From: Parietaria judaica
Lineage: Eukaryota > Streptophyta > Magnoliopsida > Rosales > Urticaceae
Direction of reading: 5' to 3'
Assembly (NCBI GenBank): GCA_954871525.1
Contig: OX940868.1
Coordinates: 26,407,056 to 26,471,055 of the forward strand
DNA: 64,000 bases
Part shown: positions 9,999-22,148 of the stretch, piece after piece
Layout: each line of letters starts with the position of its first letter
Numbering within the stretch: the stretch's first letter is position 1
Notes under the pieces: generated by a model
Database searches by the model: none
Told to the model about the DNA's origin: nothing
The model's input: only the letters and a program-made list of their open reading frames with translations
Translations under genes and position numbers: made by a program

Positions 9999-11959
9999 CT
10001 AGTGGAATACCAACGCTTGGCGCGGGAGGCAAAATATTGATTATTCTTTTGGTTGTGTATAGTAATCGAAAGATTTATATCCACATCAAACTCAATAATT
10101 TTCAAGTAATATTTTCAAATGAATTTTTTAAACATATTTTCAAATGAATTTTTCGTCAAATATGAGCATATATAAATTAGAAAGTTAAAAATAAATCGGT
10201 TTCATATAAATGTTTCTCAAGAACCTCAAATTGGAGTGTTTACGTAGAGAATCACAAAACATGAAAATGGTATTAATTTGGGGATTAATACCTCAGATTT
10301 CATGACTATAGGTATTCTACGCAATGTAAAGCTTGAGAATATACCACATTATTTTTTTAAAATAGGCACTTTTTTCACAAATCTCTCTATTTTAAGTCAT
10401 TATTAAATTTTGATTTGATAAATACTGTTTAAGATCTATGTCAGTCACGCATTATTTGTAAGCATAACGAATGTACTTGCAGCTAATGAATGTCTTTATT
10501 TATTATATCAGTACTTGCAGCTATATACTTCGCCTGTACATAATTACGATTTACGATAATTAACATAATAAATATATTAAATTATATAGATATATTAATC
10601 AATTGGTAACCCATTACTAATGTTCAGTTAACATAATTTGATCAGAACTCAACTATGCTTGTTCTCATTTTCAAATATCCTAAAACAAAATTCATAGCAT
10701 AGTGAGATTAACATGAATATATATACTTCTTTAAAAAAATATGAATATATATACCAAATGAAACATACTACAGCGACAACAACAATAAATCATTGCTTAA
10801 AAATTCCAATATTTAGACTTCAACAAATATTACACAAAAGAAGACATAAAAGCTAGTCCTTATCAATAGTTGTCCCTAATCTATTGAAACCAACAATCTA
10901 TTAGTAATTAAACACAGAAAAAAATAATAAAATTCTTAACTCATGAAAAGAAGAAAAAAAGAGAGAGTGAAATATAGGACATAAGATGTAGATACATATA
11001 TATACATTTTAAATATATATTTACATTGCTCGATGTATATTCTTATCTTCGAAAGTAAAAAATAAGAATTTGTTACTCCCATTATTACGTTTATATTTGC
11101 AAGGACTTCATGAATGATGAATCATGTTTAGGAAATAATATATTTTTATTTCCACGTGAAATTCAAATAACTATACATGAGATCTTCGGGATATTGAAAA
11201 ATAAAATAAATAAAAATGCATTACGTTGGCACAACTTTTGATCCACGGTCTAACCAATACATGTGTTATGTAGAGATTATATCATAATTCTAAATTGTTA
11301 ATTAACATATGGTACATGGGTATTTTTATGAACTTTTTTATGAGCTGACATGGAATTATAAAGACTCATATGAGTTCTTTTACCTTGTAGAAGATGTTCT
11401 TGGTGGAATTGAACCTGCCGAACAAACAACGAAAATCATTAGGCATAGGTATGTATTTTTGTGTGTGTATTTTCATCACACTATTACTCTATTTAAGCTA
11501 GTTAAAATAGAATGAAAAGACATAATGTTAACAAATAAATTTAGTCATGAATACAAATAAATGAATTTAGTCATAAATAGGATAAATCAAAAGTCTAAGA
11601 TATGTTATAGAATGTAAAAGATCAAAATCATCCAATTGATAATAATGATATTTATTAAAAACAAAAATCAATGAAATGTCTTTTGACGAGGATGCATATA
11701 TACAGGATACGTTTCTTAATATTGCATTAGCATTCACATTAAATTGAATATTCAGTTATTATTTTCTTGGTTATCAATAAGCATAATAACTTTTTGTTAA
11801 AAAAAATATTCAAAAATCTAAGAAAAAGGAAAATCTCAATACAGTGATTTTACCTTGTTATGAGCTCTTTTACTCATGAGAAAAGAACAAATTTCAACAC
11901 CTTCTTATTTATATCATGCCACATAACTTGGGAGTTCTTTCTTTTAATAGATATATAGA
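9999..11959 (-). mobile_element. Candidate non-autonomous Helitron, minus strand
   Basis: On the minus strand the 5' end reads A/TCTATATATCTATTAAAAG, followed by GTGGCATGA, similar to many plant Helitron 5' ends. The 3' end reads CCAAGCGTTGG (a 4-bp stem hairpin), TATTCCA, CTAG/T. Helitrons insert between A and T, start with TC and end with CTRR after a hairpin, so both ends fit. No Rep/helicase coding sequence is visible in the 1.96 kb. The 5' base is ambiguous by 4 nt. Confidence 0.5.
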
Positions 11960-12998
11960 TAGATTGACGAAGCATGGCTCCTGCAAATACAACGACACAA
12001 CTAGAAATTCTTTTGAACATCTTTCCATATAGATAATCAATTTGAGCACTTCTGCATCAAACACATCTAGACGTGTCATTTTTATATTAAATTGTTGCCA
12101 CTTGAGACATTATTATAAGAGTATACAAGTATATTTTTTTTATTCATATCTATAATTTTTTACTAGCTTAATTGTTTTACAAACGGCCATCACAATTTTA
12201 TTTCATTTAGGTCCTTTATGACATCAAGGCCGGTTTTGATGAAAACTAATGTGGATCTAACCTCGTTAACGGGCTGTAACTCTTACGTGTTATTTTTACA
12301 TTTGGACTCGATTCTTAACAAATGTAAAACTTTATTTTTCGTTCGTACACATATTTTTTCCTTTAATATTTACTAATTTAACTTCAACTAAAAATCAAGC
12401 CAGCCATTCAAAAAAAATGTCGTTAAACCGATTAGCCAAAAAAGTGACCGCCACTTGATTTTTCACTTTTTAAGATTAATGATTTATTTACTAATCTCAG
12501 TATTTATAATTTAATGATAATCACAAACCAAACGATTCCCACTTCAAATTGACCCTTTTTACATGTGTATATATAAAATAGTTGCTTTTTTTCAGGTCCC
12601 ATAAATCTTGTCCGTACCATTAGGAATGAAAAATGGTGGAGACTTAATTCTCAAAGCAGCTTTTACACAGTAGTCCCCACCCCACTAAAAGGCTATACTC
12701 ACTCACTCAGAGCTCAAAAAAGCCACATTCAAGATAAAAAAGTAACTAAAATAGACAACGGACCAACAGAAGAACTAAATCAGAGATTATAAAAAATGAA
12801 AATATATTAATTTTATTGTTTGTATTTTATGTTAAATCTTTGCGGTCCCTTCTTTGCACATGCACTGCATGACTCTAGTAAATTGGGTGCTTCAGTGGGG
12901 CCCATTAGTTCGTGTGGCTTTGCCATATGGAATGTGGACTTCAATGCGCTGGTCACTATCACTACTTATGCCGTGAAGATGCCATAAATAACTCATAA
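11960..12998. other. Intergenic DNA between two Helitron candidates
   Basis: AT-rich without a recognisable gene. Slightly GC-richer patches lie at 12600-12720 and 12840-12975. No known RNA gene was recognised. Confidence 0.5.
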
Positions 12999-13197
12999 TC
13001 TATATATATATAAAAGGAAAATCTCACTAGATGACATGGCATGCTACAAATCAAGCAATCCTCATTCTCTATTTTCTCATATTTTAGATTTTATTTTCAT
13101 GAAAAAAATACTTCATCATCAATGAATCACTCACATTCATTCAAAATTGATTCATTATTTAATAGATACGCATTAAACTAAATGTATTTATAAATAA

Positions 13198-13410
13198 ATG
13201 CATGCATTATACACTAACATAATTTTTTTTTGAAAGAATACACTAACATAATTAAAACGTTACATATAGATTTGGTACATATGACATTATATAGTGAGAT
13301 TCAAGGAATTGAGATATTCTTTTTCTAAAAAAAATGCATGCATTATACACTAACATAATCTAAACGTTACATATATAGATTTGGCACGCATGATATTATA
13401 TAGTTCAAGG
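13198..13410. repeat. Diverged tandem duplication of about 135 bp
   Basis: GCATGCATTATACACTAACATAAT followed by AAACGTTACATATA, GATTTGG and TTATATAGT occurs near 13200 and again near 13336, with a small internal insertion in the first copy. Confidence 0.8.
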
Positions 13411-13498
13411 ATGGTTTTTTAGTGATGACATGACATAATACAATGTAAGCTTTTCTCATTTTCTTATTTTTCACAATTTTCTATTTCTTTTATTTAAA

Positions 13499-13795
13499 AA
13501 CAAAGCCTTCGTGTTAGTTGTTAGGGTAAAACAAAAGAAACTTGATACTTTGATATCATGTAACATGTATGGAATTAATTGAAAGAAATAAAAATTAATG
13601 ACCATAACTAATTGTCGATGACGTATAGAAACTTTTTCATATTCTCAACAAAGCCTTCGTGTTAGTTGTTAGGGTAAAACAAAAGAAACTTGATACTTTG
13701 ATATCATGTAACATGTATGGAATTAATTGAAAGAAATAAAAATTAATGACCATAACTAATTGTCGATGACGTATAGAAACTTTTTCATATTCTCC
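13499..13795. repeat. 148-bp tandem duplication, apparently identical copies
   Basis: The block starting CAAAGCCTTCGTGTTAGTTG at 13501 recurs at 13649 and runs to ACTTTTTCATATTCTC in both. No mismatch was seen by eye over the roughly 146 shared bases, so the event is recent or the copies are being homogenised. Confidence 0.95.
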
Positions 13796-16249
13796 ATAGT
13801 TAATGTATTTGATTCTTTGTAGTATTTATTTTAATGGTTTAAAAAATAACAGTAGAGAAGAATCTCAAACGGTGCAGCAAGAATATCAAACCCGAATTAT
13901 CATATGGAGAGAGTAATCTTCATATTATATTATTCGCAATTCATGCAATCAAAGAGAGATAAGGCAAGGAAGATCGACAACCACGTGATTCATCAAGGTG
14001 GAGATCATCGTCGGTATCGCAACACTCCGCGGCAACGGTCATATGAGCTCTGAGCAATGGACCAACCTACGACATCTTAATTGCACATTTCAACTCCGGC
14101 ATTACGACACAATATAACCAGCTGTAATTTCTCAAAATTGAAGGTGTCACTGAACCTCTATGTGTAGTACGCTCTATTTTATATCATTCAACCGTGATGA
14201 CATCGATATCTAAGTATTATTATTTTTTTCAAAGTTATGCGTATAATTTCTAATAATTTTTTAAAACTTTTGTACTTCTCAGGTTATGTTAAATTGAAAA
14301 TGTGCCACTTTCTCCCAAGACCGCAAGTTCATGATTTAATTTTATTTTTTTCCTTTTTTTTGTGGTTGGTTTAATATTTTCTCATGAAGTAATAAGTTTG
14401 TAGTGTGTATTTTCCTTTTTTTAATTTACTGTTTTCTTGTAGTCTTACAAAGATTTCAATTATATTTAGGAAATATGATTTTTTTTTCTTTTTAACATTT
14501 TCAACACGTAATTTTATATTTATTTTACACTTTACATGACTCTTTTTTTTTTTTTTCCTTTTTCCTTTTTCGTTTTTTGTTCATTTGAAATTATATTTAG
14601 GAGATGTGCATCCAAATTTTAGACTTTTTATTCTAAGAGAAAAATATTTTAAAAGATACCTCACTGATTATTAGAAAAAAAATTATATATGTGAAAATTT
14701 GATTTACATGATATGGATATATAATATATACCAATTCTCTATAGAAATATAGAGAAGTATAAATTGGGATCTATCTAAAGGAGCGGTTATTCTCGATTAC
14801 AATTTTGTAAGCACAAATGTAATCCAGTTTTCTTTTTCAGATAAACATATTATGTTTATCATTTTCTTTTCTATTCACTGTAGCACTTCTTCTTCGTCTC
14901 TACTACGCCACGTTATTGTGAATTTATGATAGAGTTATCTAATGTAAGTTCATTAAACGGTGAATTGTTTCTTATATATTTTTTTTTATATGTATTCATT
15001 TTAGTGTGTGAATGAAGGTTTATATGTATATATATTCATTTTAGTGGGTTTTTTTTATTTATTATTGACGGATATTCACTTAATATACTATTCCTCCCAT
15101 TTTCTAATATACTATATCATTATCTTTTTCTACTTATGTTTTCCTTTGTTCTCTCTTAGATCCCAATGCATAGGTGGATGAACAATTATGATGAATGATT
15201 CTTCATAAAATTATTCAGCAAATCGAGGTTATTTTTCTTTTCTCTACTCTTCCATTTGATACAGTTTATTTTTCTATACATGTAAGTGCAAATTGCTAAA
15301 TTTATGCATGCATACAAATTCTTAGTATCATGTAGATTTTCTTTAACTCAATCATAATTATTCAATCCTACTTTTCATTTTCTTTTATACAATTTTAATG
15401 TAATTATATTTAACTTTTTCACGTTCAAATATATTTAAAGTTTTTTTTTGGTAGTCTACTTTTAATACTTTACACGTTTTAAGAATTTTTTTGGTATTTT
15501 TTTAACATTATAGATCAAAGGACTACAGCATTTAGTTTTTATATAAATTTCTATTCATATTTTTATCTTTTTTTAATATATTTGGGTTCATTTATTTACA
15601 GGTTGCAAATTATATTGGAGGGTTACTTACATTAAATGCATGCAAATATTATTAGTTCACTTTTAAGGACATATTATATATATATATATATATATAATAG
15701 TAACATGATTTAAGAGTAATTGTTTTGCTTCATATTATATTTAATATGTAGTACCTGTAAAAATAAATATAACTTTCAAATTTTATAAATTTTCACGAAA
15801 TTGTCTTTACTTGCAATTCCCAATTCCCAATGTCCGTAAATTTATATCTCTATCTATATATGAGGAAAACCTTTAATGTATGAGGGTTAGTATTTTTTTT
15901 TCCGTAGGGTTTAGATTTTTTTTTTCAAACAGGTTACATCCTTCATCCATTTTGCAATAAAGAGTTTATCAAATGCACAAACATATATCAAAAGGCTAAT
16001 AATGGAGAGAATTGAAAAAATTATACGTTAACAAAATCATTATTGCCATTAAACAATCAACTTTTTTGCACTTAACAATTTTGTGTATTTTTATTTGTAT
16101 GTGTTAAATTATGAGTTAATTTTATACATAGATTTTTTATGAGTTCCAATCGTTGGTATGAAAAGAAAATCCAAAGCAATTATGAGTTAAAATTGGTTGA
16201 TATTTGAATCTTGCTATTCCATTGATCAGTGAATAGTTAGAACGGTGCA

Positions 16250-16627
16250 TTAACATGTAATTACTAATGATTTAATCGTATTCTTAAACCACCACATAAC
16301 ATTTGGATTCATAAAGATGAAGTGGCATTTGAAAGAGAGATAGACACCACCATGAGCCTTTAATGCTCGAAGGCTCATTGATTTTGTTAAAAGAGGAAAA
16401 GCTTCTAATTCATTGCTTTTATCAATCGCGAAAATTGCATTTGTTGCTCCAGGTTGAAAGATTTTTGTTTTTCGGAACTGATGTGGAGGTTTGCTGCAAG
16501 TACAACCATACAAAAATGGGACACGAAGCTCTTCCGGTAGCCGGAATGCACCACACTTTTTGTATTGTGTTAGCACGCATTCAAGCACTTCATGCCACGC
16601 GTGATCGAAGATGCCTGCAACTCTCAC
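16250..16627 (-). CDS. Unrecognised ORF, possible captured gene fragment
   Basis: A 125-codon open frame with a protein-like composition (GAFRLPEELRVPFLYGC, LRALKAHGGVYLSFKC) in DNA about 75% AT. It has five cysteines and a basic, aromatic C-terminus. I do not recognise the family. It may start outside the window of the open frame, as the residues upstream (IPISNYSGVRVAG) are also open. It lies inside the Helitron candidate, which would fit a captured host exon, but expression and coding status are unknown. Confidence 0.3.
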   Translation of the reverse strand: MRVAGIFDHAWHEVLECVLTQYKKCGAFRLPEELRVPFLYGCTCSKPPHQFRKTKIFQPGATNAIFAIDKSNELEAFPLLTKSMSLRALKAHGGVYLSFKCHFIFMNPNVMWWFKNTIKSLVITC

Positions 16628-17213
16628 TCCTGAATAATTGCTTATGGGTATTCAGTTATCTTTTATGTACAAATGTTTTTTAACTAATAAAGCGTTTAAT
16701 TCATCTTAAGCATTCACAAAATATTCGGCTCATAAGTTTGGAAAATAAAAATTGAAGTTTAAGATGAAGAACCGAATCTGTGAGACGGCCGCAATTTAAT
16801 TCTTTATCTATAATAAGAAAGAACTCATTTAATTACTCTATTCAACCGTAGATGACTTTGGTAACAATTTCTTTATAGGTTTTATAGATTAAATTGAGTT
16901 CAATCTTTCATGTTTTTATTTTTGAAAGAGTAACTTCTAATAAATTATTAAGAGAGAATGCATTGATAATTTTGTGTATAATTGTTTTCTTGCTTACAAA
17001 TAATTTCTCAAAAGAAGATGGATTCCTCTATCCTACAAGCCATATTTATTTAGAGATCAACAATATCTTTTTATCGGTCAATTTAAATTTTGTTCAAATA
17101 TGATATATTTATAAATATATATGTTTTTTTTAACTTATAAACGACAATAAAATTACTAAAAAAAATTATTATTTAAATGTATAAGAGATATTCCTTAGCC
17201 TGCCGTCCACTAG

Positions 17214-18465
17214 TTTCTATGGTAGATAAAAGATTGGTAGGGAAAACTAGAGTGGGAAAAATACACCTAATAATTCTAAAAGGGAAACATAAAATATTAA
17301 ATGTAGGACAAATATAAAATTTCGTCTTGAATTTTAGAAAAAAATTATCATGAAAAAATTATTTTGAGAATTTATAATAAATAGTGAGTTTTTTTTACCA
17401 AAATTTTCTTTTAAAATTAGTTTCATATGTTTCTAATACCCGAATTGACCCAATCACCTTCTTAATGAGAAAAAAAAATGTCGACGCCAACAACTCTCTC
17501 TCGTCCGAATTCGTAGTCAATTTCATTTAATATTTTTTAAATTAAATATAGAATTACGGGTATTTGAGTCAGTTTGAGAAAATCAAAACATAATAAACAA
17601 AATTTACTAGTAAAGACAGAATGTGGAATAGCTACTCAATTTTCTTATTTGATTTTGTAATTACCATTACGAATTACCAAAGCTATTGAAAAATAATTAA
17701 ATGGAGATATGATCTTATGTAAGAAGATTTTCTATTCAAAGAATACATATTATATAAAATATAATAAAAATTCTCCCACCTAAGTTAATAGAAATAAATT
17801 TTAAAGAAAAAAAAACGTAGACATATGGACCCCACTTCATATTATATAAAATATAATAAAAATTCTCCCACCTAAGTTAATAGTACAAATAAATTTTAAA
17901 GAAAAAAACGTAGACATTTAAGCATATGGACCCCAATTCATATGAGATTATGCACACATTTGAAGATGTCCATAGGAAAGTTATGCGCAAAAATCCCATG
18001 GCATTTGGATTTATTTTTTATTCTCGAAGCTTCGTTACCCCGAAACTTTTATCATGATACTTCGTTATTGAAATTACTATAAATAATTTACTAACTTATT
18101 TGTAAATACTTTTAAAAAATTAAAGATATATATTTCCAAAACTATTATTTTTTAATCAATTTTTGAAAAATATAAATGCCATGTGGCATTAAAAATGATA
18201 GGACAATACCATGTAGCAGTCAACTGGTCGCCTCGTGACATTGAAAAAAAAAGACGGAAATGACAAAATGAGAGTTTCTGATACTTATTCCGCGATTAAC
18301 CTTTTAGGAATATGTTTATTTTAGGAGGTCCCCGTTGTGGTTTGGCCCTTCACTTCACGGGCGTTGATTCTGGTGTGCCTACGTGGCAGATGCCCAGGAG
18401 GTTCCTCATCTGAGTGTTTTTAACTCCACTAGAATTGTCACTCTTCTCTGCAAATAATCCAAGCC
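17214..18465. other. Peroxidase upstream region
   Basis: AT-rich up to about 18300, then more mixed. It contains a 92-bp tandem duplication (listed separately). The last ~150 bp should be the promoter and leader of the peroxidase. No clear TATA box was assigned. Confidence 0.5.
17746..17942. repeat. 92-bp tandem duplication
   Basis: CATATTATATAAAATATAAT... through ATATGGACCCCA occurs at 17746-17837 and again from 17838. The second copy carries small insertions (TAC, TTTAAGC). Confidence 0.9.
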
Positions 18466-20729
18466 ATGTCTGAGTCTGACCACCCAACCACCTGCTCTTC
18501 GCTCGCCATCGTCCTGCTCTTCACGCTCAACACCCTCGCCGGCGTCGGCTCTCTTCAGCGGCAGCTCTCGCTCTCGGCGGGCTACTACGCCAAGACCTGC
18601 CCTCAGCTCGAGCAGATCATCTCGTCGGTGACTGCCCAACAGTTCAGAGAGTCGCCGGTTTCTGGGCCTGCCACCATTCGCCTCTTCTTCCATGACTGCT
18701 TCGTCGAGGTATCTTCCTCTTAACTAATATTAATTATTCTTTCGTGGATATTGACTGTATAACTATTATAATTTTGTTCTTTAAGGAAAAATATTATAAT
18801 TTTGACCAATTCAAACACGGCACGAGTACGAAGCAAATAAAATAGCGGTATGAACTATGAAGTACTTGAAAGTCAAAATTGAGAAAACCGAACACGTATA
18901 TTTTTGTCAACTTTTTCTGACATACGATGCGATGAACGTAGGAAAAAATTAAAGCGACACATATTTTGATCAACTTGATGTTACGTGATATTTAACCGTC
19001 GTCTGTAAAAAAATTGTATTGCTTCAGTTTTATATATTTGTATTGTTATTTTTCATTTAAACTCGTATGACGTATCACTAAAAAAAATTGAAGAAAAATT
19101 TCCAAGCGGGGTCCATGAGAATTAGCTTTTTATAAGCTCTCTCTACTAGAGTTTCAGATTGAGCCGGAGATTCGCGAGGGCGTGGGTGCTGGATGAATTC
19201 CGGCCATATTCGATTTTTTATTTTAGAAAATTAAGTACGCAATGGATATTTAAATCAAAATTATAAAAATAATTGATAGCGGTTGACCCTTCCTAATTTA
19301 TATTCGGGTTCAGCTTTCGGTGAAGGCGGCTATGGGACATCGACCTAAAAATAAGCTTTGAGGATTCTTCTTATGCCCGATCCTAATTTTATTAGGACAG
19401 ACAAAAGATGTTGTAGTCTTTTCAATTTAAATTTCTGTTGAAATCTCGTGTTAAATTTTAATTTTGTTTTACATTTTTTCTCTTGAATATTGTACGTACT
19501 TAACTCGTTTTATGTTATCTTTCGGAGATAATTTGTTTATTTTACAATTATTGTTATTTTGCCGCGAGATTAGTGGTTGATTTGGTGATGTGAAATGAAG
19601 GGGTGTGATGGGTCGATACTAATAGAGTCAAAGGCAGCGGAGAGAGACGCAGAAGATAACAAGAGCCTAAGAGAGGAAGGATTTGAGGGAATAAAAAAGG
19701 CCAAGGCGTTGGTGGAGACCAAGTGCCCCGGCCTTGTCTCGTGCGCTGATATTCTCGCTATTTCTGCTAGAGATTATGTCCACTTGGTATGTCACTGTCT
19801 TTTCGACTATTTATGTCTTGATCAAGGTTTTTTTTTTAATAATACGTCCGGTTTTGTTGATTTCGGTTTTTTTGGTAACGGCAGTGGGTTCGATAAAACC
19901 CCCCACTCTTGAACCGCTTTACAATGTCAGTAGTACAAAGGTATTTACATATTTACTGATTTTGAATTGGTAAAATACATTTTATTTACTGGGAACAAAT
20001 ATTTAACTTCATACCTGAAAATATGTAAAAATACTAATAATTAAATCAATACTAGCCACAGTAAATTATGTCAGTAATAGTCACTGACCACCATTTTTCA
20101 ACCTTATTTTATGCCAAAAACCATCCATTTTTCATGCTGCATTGTCTCAGGCAGGCGGTCCGTACTACCAGGTGAAAACGGGAAGATGGGACGGGAAGAT
20201 ATCAATGGCGTCGCGAGTCGGCGCCAACATTCCCCGGGCCAACCACACGGTCGATCAGCTCCTGCGGCTCTTCGCCGCCAAAGGCCTCTCGCTCGCTGAC
20301 ATGGTAGTGCTCTCCGGCGCGCACACGCTGGGCTTCGCACACTGTGAGCACTTCCTCTCCCGACTCTATGCCTACCGGGGAACACCTCGACCCGACCCGG
20401 CACTCGACCCACGACTGCTGCGCGCGCTGCGTATGTATTGCCCGCGCTCGGGCGGGAACACCGACGTGGTGGCGCCGTTCGATGTGACAACACCGTTTGC
20501 GTTCGACCATGCGTACTACGGCAACCTGCAAGGTGGGCTGGGCCTGTTGGCCTCCGATCAGGGCCTGTTTACGGACCCGAGAACTAGGCCGCTGGTGCAG
20601 AGTCTGGCGAAGGATAAGGCACGGTTCTTCGCGGCTTTTGCAGCGGCAATGGAGAAGATGGGCGCCATCGGCGTCAAGAGGGGTCGGAGGCACGGCGAGA
20701 GGAGGAAAGATTGCGGAGTTCACTCATGA
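18466..20729 (+). CDS. PER19: Class III peroxidase, PER19 type
   Basis: Secreted haem peroxidase (plant class III, EC 1.11.1.7) that oxidises phenolics with H2O2 in the cell wall or vacuole. Exons 18466-18708, 19601-19786 and 20151-20729 join in phase 0 to 335 residues. After a short hydrophilic start, residues 12-30 form a hydrophobic signal peptide. LFFHDCFVEGCDGS, split by intron 1, carries the distal Arg/His pair and Ca-binding Asp. VVLSGAHTLGFAHC carries the proximal haem-ligand His. The conserved Cys of YYAKTCPQ, VETKCPGLVSCADI and KDCGVHS are present. LAGGPYYQVKTGRWDGKISM and the tail GVKRGRRHGE match Arabidopsis PER19 (At2g34060) as remembered. The intron 1 acceptor (ATGAAG/GGG) has a poor pyrimidine tract but is the only one that fits. 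The exons are far more GC-rich than the introns. Confidence 0.95.
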
Positions 20730-21677
20730 TTACTCGTACAATTTTTTATTTTTTATTTTTAATGTTCAGATTCTTTTTATTGTTGTGTAATGTGTGTTGC
20801 TTATTTATTGTGCTTGATTCGGTGGTTTTGTAGATGAGGGCTGAGGCATTTTGTGTGTGATTTTGCGAGTGTAAACCACCGTTCTATACATGAAGATAAC
20901 TTATCTTCCTTTCATTAAGGGTAGGGTGTAAAAAAAAAAAACAGAAGAATCTAATCGAGGGATCGAAAATCTTGATACCAAAGATCTTAAATATGTAATA
21001 ATACGTTCGAGTCCATGACAAAAGTATTCAGTCCATTTAAACTGTACTGGATCTTCGGTATTTTCTTTCAACTTTACGGTATCGAAGATTCATCTATACC
21101 CAAGATCTTATTTAATATTTAATTTTTATTTTATTATAAATAATAATATTAATAAGGCAATTGTATAATCAAAATTAATTTACTATATAACTCAATTTTA
21201 TAGTTTATAAATACCATCTCTTCATTGACGAATAAAGAAACAACACTCACTTTGCCCTCTCGACTTTTAAGGATCACCGCTCTGTCATTGTCATCGTCAT
21301 CGGTCGGAATTAGCAATATATTCTTTTACTACAATATTTTAAATAAAAAAAAACAATTTTTTTTTTTACTATTTCATAAGATATTTTTTAGTTATAAATA
21401 AAGAGTCCAACTAAGTCCAAAACCGACTCTAGGTACTAAAGAGGGTTCTCGGTACAAACGGTCATCCTGGATCTATTCGAGGGGGTCTTCGATTTTCAAT
21501 TTTAAAAACTCAAAAAATAGGGTCTAAGTCATTTTAAGAATAAAACTGATACCGAAAAAACCTATTCTACTACCCGAGTGAAAGACTTTATGCCGAATAC
21601 TAGGATAAATGGGCAAGCACTCTTTTAAAAACATAACTAACCTTGTAAACGTGGGATGCCAGACCAACCCATTTTAC
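20730..21677. other. Peroxidase 3' flank and AT-rich spacer
   Basis: The first ~170 bp should contain the peroxidase 3' UTR. The rest shows recurring words such as GATCTTAAATA, TCGGTA and CGAAGATT, suggesting an old transposon, but no ends could be fixed. No ORF of note. Confidence 0.5.
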
Positions 21678-21787
21678 AAATTTACCGATGAGTCGATATT
21701 ACAGATTTATTGATTTTACTGATGAGTCGACTTTAATTACTCATCGGTAAAATCAATAAATCAGTAAACTGACTCAACGGTAAATTT
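21678..21787. repeat. Hairpin-forming inverted repeat with ~50-bp arms
   Basis: The arms 21678-21727 and 21739-21787 are imperfect reverse complements around an 11-nt loop. The inner 24 bp (GATTTATTGATTTTACTGATGAGT) differ from the partner at a single base, and the outer end AAATTTACCG is mirrored by CGGTAAATTT. It could be a small MITE or a hairpin-RNA locus. It lies about 270 bp upstream of the DTD start. Confidence 0.85.
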
Positions 21788-22057
21788 ATAAATTCGGTAT
21801 TTAAAACCTTAATTATAACTAAAAAAATTCGACAAAACATAGTATTTTTTTTTTAATAATAATTAAACAACATTGTACTTCTAAAACTATTTTTCAAATT
21901 ATATATAGAAAAAGACAAATATTATATATTTAAATTTTTAATTTTAATTTTTCGTTTTGAGTGGAAGAACACACACACGAGCATGGGCATGTATTCCCTC
22001 TCAGTCTCAGCTCACCACCCCCTTTTGGCGACCAAAAGCCGAGTCCGAGTCAGAGCC

Positions 22058-22096
22058 ATGCGAGCCCTTGTCCAGCGAGTTGACTCAGCCACCGTC

Positions 22097-22148
<52 letters not shown>

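Larger units (their letters stand above)
12999..17213 (+). mobile_element. Candidate Helitron(s), plus strand
   Basis: At 12999, A/TCTATATATATATAAAAGGAAAAT followed by GATGACATGGCA resembles the 5' end of the minus-strand element. A second 5'-like end, A/TCTATATATGAGGAAAAC, lies at 15853. Only one 3'-like end was found: TGCCGTCCACTAG/T at 17213, where the required hairpin is not obvious. The element is therefore either 4.2 kb or, from 15853, 1.36 kb. The interior is AT-rich and holds tandem duplications and one unrecognised ORF. Confidence 0.35.

Noticed and set aside
20104..20723. Long minus-strand frames opposite peroxidase exon 3
   Set aside because: GC-rich exon with few stops on either strand; the plus strand carries all peroxidase motifs.
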